DNA of 13,208 bases from Bacteroidota bacterium (GTDB lineage Bacteria > Bacteroidota > Bacteroidia > Chitinophagales > Chitinophagaceae). Each line of letters begins with the position of its first letter. The first letter of the stretch is position 1. The translations under genes and the position numbers were made by a program. The stretch is taken from the NCBI GenBank assembly GCA_023391015.1, contig JAEWBT010000061.1:1-13208 (forward strand), given 5' to 3'. Of this stretch, positions 6,924 through 13,057 are shown piece after piece. The notes beneath the pieces were generated by a model. It was given only the letters and a program-made list of their open reading frames with translations, had not been told where the DNA came from and searched no databases.

Positions 6924-7502
6924 TTAGTTGTCGTCAAAGTTTTTGTCTTTAAAGGCTTTGAGGCCTTCCCAGCGGCTGTCGCCCTCGGCAGGCCGGTCGG
7001 CGTCTTCGTCTTCGGCGGGGTGGGGCTCGGCGAGCTTACCCAGCAGTTGCAGGGCTTGGGTGTTGCAGCCCGGTTGGCCGTTCACATTGGGGTGAATACG
7101 TTGCAGAGGAACGCTGAGCAGACTGAATTCATACAGCCATTCTGCCAGGTTGATCACTGTTTCAGAACGGGGGATCACCACCATATCGGCATCATCTTCC
7201 GTTCCAACGGCGTCTTCCTCGCCGCTCAATTTGATGAGCAAGTCAAATTCATCCCAGAGTTGGAGCGGAAACGGATCGCCACAACGGTCACAGGCTACGG
7301 TTACTTTTCCACCTACATCAAAGTGCAGGCGAAAAAACGACATTTGCCGGTCGAAGCGCACCTTCACCACTACATTCCAGTCCGAAAACTCGGCCGGCGC
7401 GTCCATATCCCGGAAAAAGCGGTCGCCGAGTTCATATTGATACTCGTGAACGCCGGGCTTAAGCCCCATCCAGGCAATCTCAAATTCGCGACTGTGTTTC
7501 AT
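6924..7502 (-). CDS. DUF177/YceD-family protein
   Basis: The family is the YceD/DUF177 group coded next to rpmF across bacteria, implicated in 23S rRNA or large-subunit maturation in some species; its molecular action is poorly known. The frame is open from an ATG at 7616, but a perfect -7 box lies at 7598-7591, so that ATG is not on the transcript. I take the next ATG at 7502, giving 192 residues and beginning MKHSREFEIAWMGLKPG. It shows the Cys pair CDRC at 71-74, an acidic stretch at about 95-107, the motif EFSLLSVPLQRIHP at about 125-138 and an ending RWEGLKAFK typical of Bacteroidota members. It is the first gene of the rpmF-plsX operon. Confidence 0.88.
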   Translation of the reverse strand: MKHSREFEIAWMGLKPGVHEYQYELGDRFFRDMDAPAEFSDWNVVVKVRFDRQMSFFRLHFDVGGKVTVACDRCGDPFPLQLWDEFDLLIKLSGEEDAVGTEDDADMVVIPRSETVINLAEWLYEFSLLSVPLQRIHPNVNGQPGCNTQALQLLGKLAEPHPAEDEDADRPAEGDSRWEGLKAFKDKNFDDN

Positions 7503-7510
7503 CTCTGCGG

Positions 7511-7588
7511 TTAACAAAAACGCCCGGCGAGGCGTTCCAACAAAGGCCTTTTTGGGAAAAGACCTTTTTCTCCTTTTAAATAAAGGAG
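7511..7588 (-). promoter_or_regulatory. Structured leader of the DUF177-rpmF-plsX operon
   Basis: Between promoter and ATG the minus strand holds three hairpins. The first pairs CTCCTTT with AAAGGAG (7588-7570). The second pairs AAAGGTC with GGCCTTT (in about 7566-7541). The third pairs AACGCC with GGCGTT (7536-7519) and runs into TTTTTGTTAA, like a weak intrinsic terminator just before the start codon. I infer possible attenuation. The predicted start near 7585 would trim part of the first stem. Confidence 0.45.
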
Positions 7589-7590
7589 TG

Positions 7591-7598
7591 CAAAGGTA
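7591..7598 (-). promoter_or_regulatory. DUF177-rpmF-plsX operon promoter, -7 element
   Basis: TACCTTTG on the minus strand is an exact TAnnTTTG match. It lies between the DUF58 stop (7627) and the DUF177 start (7502); transcription would begin near 7585. Confidence 0.65.
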
Positions 7599-7626
7599 CG
7601 TAAAAAGGGCATACAACCCTTTATGC

Positions 7627-8541
7627 TTACATTAAAAGCCGACGACGGGCCAGAAAGCGCCGCAGCACATCTTCTACCGGCTCGGCAATCTCCACCTCGG
7701 CGAGGTCGATGCGGTTTTGAAGGGTATAGTTCCGGAGCTGCGCCAGATGGCTGTTCAGGGCCTGAAGATAAGCCTCGCGTGCCTGGGCCGCCTGCACCCG
7801 AACCGTTTCGCCGGTTTCCGGGTCCACAAACTCGTAGGGCCGGTTTTCAAAGGCAAACTGTCGTTCTTTCTGTCCATCCAAAACCTGAAAAACAATCACT
7901 TCGTGTTTGTTGAACCGCAGGTGTTGTAGGGCGTCCTGCACGCCCAGAAGGTTGTTGTCGGCTTCCAGTGTATCGGTAAAAACCACTACCAGCGAGCGGC
8001 GCGGCAAGCGGTCGGCCAGCGCATGAAGCGAAGCCCCAATAGAGGTACTGCGCCCCGTTGGCGGCTGGTGCAAACGATTTTCCAGCATCGAAATCAACTG
8101 CTGGTAATGACGCGGGGCGGAACGGGCAGCGGTCAGTTGGTGAACGTCGTCGGTGAAAAACCCCAGTGAGGCAGCGTCGAGCTGGCGGCGCAACAATTGC
8201 AGAAGTGCCCCGGCGGCTACGAGCGCGAACTGGTATTTGGTTACATGGACACTATTTTCCGGAAAGGCCATCGACGCCGATTCATCAATAGCAATGCAGC
8301 AGCGCAGGTTGGTTTCTTCTTCAAAACGTTTGGAAAACAGCTTATCAGTGCGCCCAAAAACCTTCCAGTCCACATGGCGCAGCGGCTCGCCGGCGTTGTA
8401 GAGGCGGTGCTCGGCAAACTCGGCCGAGAAGCCATGAAACGGGCTTCGGTGCAACCCGATGATAAAACCTTCCATTACCTGTCGGGTCAGCAGCTCCAGA
8501 TTGTGCAAAACGCCGGGTTGCAGCAAGGTTGCCTGTGTCAT
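7627..8541 (-). CDS. DUF58-family protein with von Willebrand A-type fold
   Basis: The 304-residue protein has the DUF58 signature: HRSPFHGFSAEFAEHRLYNAGEPLRHVDWKVFGRTDKLFSKRFEEE (written here as motif RSPFHG, EFAEHR, HVDWK, FGRTDKL) at about 32-76. A metal-binding motif DESAS follows at 86-90, a conserved Thr/Ser region near 163-168, and FTDTL at 188-192, all consistent with a MIDAS-bearing vWA fold. There is no signal peptide or membrane segment, so it is probably cytoplasmic. DUF58 proteins usually sit with MoxR AAA ATPases and Bat/aerotolerance proteins; no such gene is next to it here. The role is unknown. It faces the trans-sulfuration gene divergently over 207 bp. A weak TAATATTG box lies 4 bp before the ATG. 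Confidence 0.87.
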   Translation of the reverse strand: MTQATLLQPGVLHNLELLTRQVMEGFIIGLHRSPFHGFSAEFAEHRLYNAGEPLRHVDWKVFGRTDKLFSKRFEEETNLRCCIAIDESASMAFPENSVHVTKYQFALVAAGALLQLLRRQLDAASLGFFTDDVHQLTAARSAPRHYQQLISMLENRLHQPPTGRSTSIGASLHALADRLPRRSLVVVFTDTLEADNNLLGVQDALQHLRFNKHEVIVFQVLDGQKERQFAFENRPYEFVDPETGETVRVQAAQAREAYLQALNSHLAQLRNYTLQNRIDLAEVEIAEPVEDVLRRFLARRRLLM

Positions 8542-8678
8542 GTTGCAATATTAAGCCCTGTGGGCTGTTGGAGCCTTCGGCGTTGGAGTTTCACGTTGGA
8601 ACTGCGTGTTGGAGCCCTTCGGGCATTGGAAACGATTTCTTGTTTGTGTTGCACCTTGCGGCACCTTAAGAAATAAAA

Positions 8679-8723
8679 GGCAACGCCTCCAACGGCAACG
8701 CCTCCAACGGCAACGCCTCCAAC
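8679..8723 (+). repeat. Three perfect 15-bp tandem repeats
   Basis: GGCAACGCCTCCAAC occurs three times without change at 8679-8693, 8694-8708 and 8709-8723, ending 25 bp before the start codon of the next gene. Each unit contains CTCCAAC, the inverse of the GTTGGAG heptamers at 8567-8614. Confidence 0.95.
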
Positions 8724-8734
8724 AGCTTTAGCCG

Positions 8735-8742
8735 TACTTTCG
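8735..8742 (+). promoter_or_regulatory. Possible -7 element of the trans-sulfuration gene
   Basis: TACTTTCG has one mismatch to TAnnTTTG. It lies 6 bp before the ATG, which would give a transcript with almost no leader. No TTG -33 element is seen; the 15-bp repeats occupy that region. Confidence 0.35.
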
Positions 8743-8748
8743 CCTTCT

Positions 8749-9888
8749 ATGAAGCTCAATACCAAACTGATTCACGCCGGCGTGGAGCCCGACCCGACGA
8801 CCGGAGCCATCATGACGCCGATTTATCAAACTTCAACGTATGTGCAGGCGGCCCCGGGCGACCACAAAGGCTATGAATATGCCCGCACCCAAAACCCGAC
8901 GCGCGATGCGCTGCAAGCTGCGCTGGCGGCGATCGAAAACGGCAAACATGCTTTGTGTTTTGCTTCCGGAATGGCCGCGACGGATGCCGTGATGCGTATG
9001 TTGGAACCCGGCGATGAAGTGATTGTTTCCAATGACCTGTATGGCGGAACCTACCGGATTTTTACAAAGGTTTTTGCCAAATACGGTATCGTGTTCCATT
9101 TTGTGGACATGCGCAATCCCGGAAATATTGAGGCAAAAATTTCTCCAAAAACAAAGCTGATCTGGGTAGAAACCCCTACCAACCCGCTGCTGAGCATTGT
9201 GGATATTGAAGCCTGTGCCACTATTGCTCAAAAACACAACCTGGAGCTGCTGGTAGACAACACGTTTGCCTCGCCTTACCTGCAAAACCCGCTCGACTGG
9301 GGTGCCACAATGGTGCTGCACTCGGCTACGAAATACCTCGGCGGACACTCCGACGTAGTGCATGGCTGCGTGATTACCAGCAAAGATGAAATTGCGGAAA
9401 AGCTGGCTTTCATTCAGAATGCCTGCGGCGGTGTGCCGGGCCCGCAGGATTGCTTCTTGGTGCTCCGCGGTATTAAAACGCTCCACGTGCGGATGCAGCG
9501 CCACTGCGAAAATGGCGAAAAAATTGCCCGCTGGCTGCGTAGTCACCCTGCCGTAAGCAAGGTGCTGTGGTGTGGCTTTGAAGATCATCCCAACCACGAA
9601 GTGGCCAAAAAGCAAATGCGCGGCTTTGGCGGTATGATTTCCTTTGTATTAAAAGACGACAGCATTGAGGCGGCTAACCGCGTCCTGACCCGCACCAAAC
9701 TGTTTTCGCTGGCCGAATCACTGGGCGGTGTGGAATCGCTGATCGGCCACCCGGCATCCATGACCCACGGCTCCATTCCTCGCGAAGAGCGCATCCAAAA
9801 CGGCCTGGCCGATGGGCTGATACGCCTGAGTGTGGGCATCGAAGACGCAGACGACCTGATTGCCGACCTGGAGGCTGCTATTGGCTAA
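8749..9888 (+). CDS. Cystathionine gamma-synthase/lyase-type PLP enzyme
   Basis: This is a fold-type I PLP enzyme of the Cys/Met metabolism family, 379 residues and of normal length. Signs are TKLIHAG at 5-11, PIYQTSTYV near 24-32, YEYARTQNPTR at 42-52, SGMAA at 73-77, YGGTY at 98-102, the ETPTNPL motif at 141-147 and VDNTFASP at 169-176. The PLP-binding lysine is K195 in SATKYLGGHSD, and LGGVESLIGHPASMTHG lies near the end. Such enzymes join O-acylhomoserine and cysteine to cystathionine, or split cystathionine to cysteine; sequence alone does not settle which. It is cytoplasmic and appears to be a single gene: the next gene has its own promoter. Confidence 0.92.
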   Translation: MKLNTKLIHAGVEPDPTTGAIMTPIYQTSTYVQAAPGDHKGYEYARTQNPTRDALQAALAAIENGKHALCFASGMAATDAVMRMLEPGDEVIVSNDLYGGTYRIFTKVFAKYGIVFHFVDMRNPGNIEAKISPKTKLIWVETPTNPLLSIVDIEACATIAQKHNLELLVDNTFASPYLQNPLDWGATMVLHSATKYLGGHSDVVHGCVITSKDEIAEKLAFIQNACGGVPGPQDCFLVLRGIKTLHVRMQRHCENGEKIARWLRSHPAVSKVLWCGFEDHPNHEVAKKQMRGFGGMISFVLKDDSIEAANRVLTRTKLFSLAESLGGVESLIGHPASMTHGSIPREERIQNGLADGLIRLSVGIEDADDLIADLEAAIG

Positions 9889-9952
9889 GGCAAACCCATA
9901 TTTCCGGAAAGACATATTATTTCCCCAAATTAGAAAAACCGGATTCTCGGAA

Positions 9953-9960
9953 TATTTTTG
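9953..9960 (+). promoter_or_regulatory. Promoter of the PorG-like gene, -7 element
   Basis: TATTTTTG matches TAnnTTTG exactly. TTA at about 9931 stands near the -33 position, about 20 bp upstream. Transcription would start near 9966, downstream of the TTG at 9958, which rules that codon out as a start. The gap 9889-9952 also holds TTTCCGGAAA at 9901-9910. Confidence 0.6.
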
Positions 9961-9987
9961 TCTTCACAAACCAATCTCCCCTTTGTT

Positions 9988-10776
9988 TTGAAGCTTTTCC
10001 TCACTACTGCCCTACTCACAGCCACTGCCTTTCTTCATTCGGCACAAGCCCAGAATTCCAGCAGCGACCGGCCTTTCTTAGACAAAGACAGGGTTTCGTT
10101 TTCTGCGGCCATCGGCGGTCAAAACTATCTGGGCGACTTGTTGCCCCGGAAATACGGTGTGTTCGGTGCGACTTACGACTTTGCTCCCAGCCTGAAACTG
10201 GGCGCAGAGTATGAGCTGACTCCAGCCTTCCGGGTACGGCTTAATTACCTGGGTACTAAGTTATATGGAAATGACAACAGCAATTACCAAAAAGCAGAGG
10301 CCGATGAAAGCAAACTCCGGAAAGAGCGCCAGATCAGCATGACCTGCGTGGTAAATGAGTTTACGCTCAACGCAATCGTGGACCTTTTCGGTTTTATTCA
10401 GGACAAGCGGGAAAGCTGGCGTTTTGACATTACGCCTTATGTAGGCGTGGGTATTGGGTATGCTTTCACCAATACCAAGCTGGGTGATACTTTAATGCCC
10501 TACCGCTACGCCCACACCTACGGCGAAGAGCAATATTATGAGCGTGATTTCAAGAAGTCGCCTATCACCGGAACACTTGTTTTTCCGGTAACATTAGGGG
10601 CTTTGTGGAAGATCAACGGTACGCATGCCGCCTTTATCGAAGCCTCCCGCCACTATACCACGACCGATTACCTGGACGGCATTTCCAACTGGAACAGCAA
10701 AGAAGCTAAAAACGATGGCTACATCAACTACGCCATTGGTTATCGCTACACGCTGGGAACTAAATTCGGGCGTTGA
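9988..10776 (+). CDS. Outer-membrane beta-barrel protein, DUF6089/PorG-like
   Basis: I start this gene at TTG 9988, not at the longer TTG 9958, because the latter overlaps the -7 box. The new start gives MKLFLTTALLTATAFL, a clean signal peptide cut after AQA at residue 21, and 262 residues. The mature part has NYLGDL near 46-51, repeated amphipathic strands, RVRLNYLGTKLYGND, ITPYVGVGIGYAF and the motif TTDYLDGIS at 225-233, all resembling the DUF6089 family that includes the T9SS protein PorG. It lacks the C-terminal sorting domain, as expected for a barrel inserted by BAM. PorG assignment is by motif only; it could be a general outer-membrane barrel of the same family. It converges on fabH across a shared terminator. 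Confidence 0.75.
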   Translation: MKLFLTTALLTATAFLHSAQAQNSSSDRPFLDKDRVSFSAAIGGQNYLGDLLPRKYGVFGATYDFAPSLKLGAEYELTPAFRVRLNYLGTKLYGNDNSNYQKAEADESKLRKERQISMTCVVNEFTLNAIVDLFGFIQDKRESWRFDITPYVGVGIGYAFTNTKLGDTLMPYRYAHTYGEEQYYERDFKKSPITGTLVFPVTLGALWKINGTHAAFIEASRHYTTTDYLDGISNWNSKEAKNDGYINYAIGYRYTLGTKFGR

Positions 10777-10794
10777 GGCCAATCTCCTCTTATC

Positions 10795-10833
10795 AAGAAA
10801 GCCGGAAAATCCAGTGGATTTTCCGGCTTTCTT
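10795..10833. terminator. Bidirectional terminator between the PorG-like gene and fabH
   Basis: A perfect 18-bp stem (10795-10812 with 10816-10833) closes a 3-nt loop. The arms run AAGAAAGCCGGAAAATCC and its complement, so each strand has A-rich before and T-rich after. It lies 18 bp after one stop and 15 bp after the other. Confidence 0.9.
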
Positions 10834-10848
10834 AATTCTAATATCTTC

Positions 10849-11859
10849 CTATTTGCTTTCAGCCGTGCTGTCGTAGGCCCATTTCAGATAAATAGCGCCC
10901 CACGTAAACCCGCCGCCAAAGGCCGCAAGCACGAGGTTGTCGCCTTTCCGGAGCTGGCTTTCCCATTCCCACAAACACAAAGGCAACGTACCGTTAGTCG
11001 TGTTGCCGTAGCGGTGGATGTTGAGCATTACCTTTTCTTCGGGCAGTCCAATGCGCTGGCGCGTGGCGTCGATAATGCGTTTGTTGGCCTGGTGGGGCAC
11101 CAGCCAGGCCACATCTTCGCCGGTCAGTCCGTTGCGCTCCAATACTTCGGCGCTCACATCGGCCATGCCTTTTACGGCAAATTTGAATACCGTTTGTCCT
11201 TCCTGATACACAAAATGCTCTTGCGCCATCACTGTTTCCATCGTGGCGGGGCGCATGGAGCCGCCGGCCTTTTGGTGGAGATAAGCCGCACCCGAGCCGT
11301 CACTTTTCAGCACCGCGTCGATCAGGCCGTTGCCCTCGGTATTGGGCTCCAGCAACACGCAGCCCGCGCCATCACCAAAGATGATGCAGGTTTGCCGGTC
11401 TTCGTAATTGATGATCGACGACATTTTATCGCCGCCCACGACCAGCACTTTCCGGTATTTTCCGGTTTCGATAAACTGCGCGCCGGTGGTGAGGGCAAAC
11501 AAGAAGCCGCTACAGGCCGCATTCACATCATAGCCGAAAGCGTTTTTCATCCCCACTTTATCGGCAACGATATTGGCTGTGGCCGGAAACTGCATGTCCG
11601 GCGTGGTGGTGGCGCAAATCACAAGATCGATTTCCAAAGGCGAGATGCCTTTTTTATCCAGCAACCCTTTCACTGCCTCCACCATCATCACCGAGGTGCC
11701 CTGGTCTTTGCCTTTCAGGATGCGGCGCTCGGCAATGCCGGTGCGCGACAAAATCCACTCGTCGTTGGTATCCACCATGGTTTCCAGTTCGGCGTTGGTC
11801 AGGATGTATTCCGGAACGTACCCGCCAACGGCGGTGATGGCTGCATGAATTTTCGACAT
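10849..11859 (-). CDS. fabH: 3-oxoacyl-[ACP] synthase III (KAS III)
   Basis: FabH starts fatty acid synthesis by joining an acyl-CoA primer to malonyl-ACP. The 336-residue protein has NDEWILSRTGIAERRI at 32-47, the active-site Cys116 in NAACSGF, His256 in PHQANKRI and Asn286 in YGNTT, so the full Cys-His-Asn triad is present. GDGAGCVLLEP and the end FGGGFTWGAIYLKW are also typical. After the catalytic Asn it reads TTNGTLPLCLWEWE where E. coli has TSAASIPLAL; I regard this as lineage variation. The gene is transcribed alone, between the convergent terminator and its own promoter at 11893-11886, and lies 4.2 kb from plsX. A branched-chain primer preference is possible but not visible in sequence. 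Confidence 0.96.
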   Translation of the reverse strand: MSKIHAAITAVGGYVPEYILTNAELETMVDTNDEWILSRTGIAERRILKGKDQGTSVMMVEAVKGLLDKKGISPLEIDLVICATTTPDMQFPATANIVADKVGMKNAFGYDVNAACSGFLFALTTGAQFIETGKYRKVLVVGGDKMSSIINYEDRQTCIIFGDGAGCVLLEPNTEGNGLIDAVLKSDGSGAAYLHQKAGGSMRPATMETVMAQEHFVYQEGQTVFKFAVKGMADVSAEVLERNGLTGEDVAWLVPHQANKRIIDATRQRIGLPEEKVMLNIHRYGNTTNGTLPLCLWEWESQLRKGDNLVLAAFGGGFTWGAIYLKWAYDSTAESK

Positions 11860-11885
11860 CAGAAAGGCAAAAGATTTTCGGGCTT

Positions 11886-11893
11886 CAAAAGTA
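11886..11893 (-). promoter_or_regulatory. fabH promoter, -7 element
   Basis: TACTTTTG on the minus strand matches TAnnTTTG exactly. Transcription would start near 11880, leaving about 20 nt of leader. No TTG -33 element is seen; the palindrome at 11911-11920 covers that region. Confidence 0.6.
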
Positions 11894-11910
11894 GGGTACG
11901 TGCAGTCGGT

Positions 11911-11941
11911 TTTCCGGAAATGGCGTCTTTATTTCCGGAAA
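11911..11941. promoter_or_regulatory. Paired TTTCCGGAAA palindromes upstream of fabH
   Basis: Two identical 10-bp palindromes at 11911-11920 and 11932-11941 have a centre spacing of 21 bp, two helical turns. The nearer one begins 17 bp upstream of the fabH -7 box, at the -33 position. A two-site operator is possible, but the motif is frequent elsewhere in the window. Confidence 0.35.
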
Positions 11942-11943
11942 TT

Positions 11944-12915
11944 TCACCCTTCCTCCAGCCTTTCAAAGGAGCGCAGCAGGTGGGCCAGGTCCTGGCTAAT
12001 GAGCCGGATGTAGGATTCCAGTTGGTCATACATACCAGCGCGGTTATACAGCTCGCCGGTAGTGTATTCGCCGCCATCGCCAAAATAGAGATGACGCAAT
12101 TTCACCTTTTCTTTGCCGGAAGGCTCTTCTATCTGCCCAAAACGCTGCCAGCGTTGCAGCAGGCGCTCGCGCAGCGAGCGGGGGTCAGGTGCATCGGGAT
12201 TGGGATTTTTGAGATAATACCAGATCAGGGGCGGAAAAATATCGGTGTTGGCTTTTCCTTCCCACACATCGCGCAGGGCATTGCGGGGATGTTCTACCAC
12301 TACTTTGCGCTCATTAAACAAAATCATGGCACCCAGCGTGGCGCCCACCGCACCCGCCGCGATGGTAATGACGTTGCCCAGTTTTTCTTTGTTATCCGGC
12401 AAAAACGGTGGCACCAGATCGCTGACGGCAGCCGCAGTGATCGACAAAACCGTGAGCCGCGTTTCCCGTTTGTTTTCTTTATTCTGCATAAAATCGGCCA
12501 TCTGCGTCAGCTTTTCATCTTCGCAGTCCAGCTCCGAGCTCACGGCGGCGATTTCCATGGAAGCCAGCGAAATCCGGCGACTGATTTTCTGGGAAATCTG
12601 AAGCAATCGCAACCGGGTTTCCAGCGTGGGCGCCTGCCGGTTGGTTTTTTGCACGGCAACATACTCGCCCAGATAAGGCAGGATGCCAATGGCATGGGCC
12701 GCGTTGAGGTCGCCAGACGTGAAGCGGGCGGTCAATGCCGTATCGGTCTCGGCCAGCGGATAGGGCTGCGAAGGTGCCGGTAGATACATCTCCCCCAACC
12801 GCTGCTGATCGCAAACGGTTTTGCCAAACTGAAGCGTCTTGCCCGGATGACAGGAAGCGCATACAACTGTTGCCATCAAGAGCGCAGCCACCTGTCCCCG
12901 AAAAGTTGAAAGCAT
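11944..12915 (-). CDS. Uncharacterised putative lipoprotein with a hydrophobic helical hairpin
   Basis: I do not recognise the family. The frame is open from the window edge, but the best start is the ATG at 12915: it gives a signal-like N-terminus (MLSTFRGQVAALLMATVV) and 323 residues. Cys22 follows CAS, a loose lipobox; the same residues spell CASCH, the heme c motif. Residues about 95-155 are charged and helical, a possible coiled coil. Residues about 153-172 and 179-200 are two hydrophobic stretches joined by PDNKEKLG, like a membrane hairpin; the second (NVITIAAGAVGATLGAMILF) is Gly/Ala-rich. The C-terminal third has IFPPLIWYYL, LRHLYFGDGGEYTTGELYNR (motif region about 273-292) and an amphipathic tail. 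It lies 84 bp before fabH in the same direction, but fabH has its own promoter. Confidence 0.6.
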   Translation of the reverse strand: MLSTFRGQVAALLMATVVCASCHPGKTLQFGKTVCDQQRLGEMYLPAPSQPYPLAETDTALTARFTSGDLNAAHAIGILPYLGEYVAVQKTNRQAPTLETRLRLLQISQKISRRISLASMEIAAVSSELDCEDEKLTQMADFMQNKENKRETRLTVLSITAAAVSDLVPPFLPDNKEKLGNVITIAAGAVGATLGAMILFNERKVVVEHPRNALRDVWEGKANTDIFPPLIWYYLKNPNPDAPDPRSLRERLLQRWQRFGQIEEPSGKEKVKLRHLYFGDGGEYTTGELYNRAGMYDQLESYIRLISQDLAHLLRSFERLEEG

Positions 12916-13057
12916 AAGCCCTTTATTGAAAATTGCCCGGAAGACGGCAAATAAACAATAGCCTTCGGGAATGGGGTGCATTTTGTGAAAAATAAACGCC
13001 CTAACCCGGGAAAACAAACAATGGTGAAAGAAGCCAAGCGTTTTTGGATTCTTTTTC

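Larger units (their letters stand above)
8542..8748. other. Divergent intergenic region with GTTGGAG-type repeats
   Basis: The left part has GTTGGAG on the plus strand at 8567, 8582 and 8608, and GTTGGAA at 8595. Two small hairpins, GCC-TTC-GGC and GCCC-TTC-GGGC, lie among them. The right part carries the same heptamer inverted (CTCCAAC) three times. GCACCTT occurs twice in 8651-8668. No convincing gene is present. Confidence 0.6.

Noticed and set aside
7503..7616. A 38-residue N-terminal extension of the DUF177 protein
   Set aside because: An exact -7 box at 7598-7591 and the hairpin-rich leader lie inside it, and homologues begin near the inner Met.
7627..8541. DUF58 as part of a MoxR/Bat stress operon
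   Set aside because: No AAA ATPase or Bat gene lies on either side within the window, so the usual context is missing.
8538..8765. A minus-strand frame with VGGVA repeats through the 15-bp triplicate
   Set aside because: It is only the translation of a non-coding tandem repeat and overlaps the start of the trans-sulfuration gene.
11014..12783. A 589-codon open frame on the plus strand across fabH and the lipoprotein gene
   Set aside because: Both minus-strand genes share one reading register, so their antisense frame stays open by composition. The product resembles no protein and contradicts the strong FabH match.
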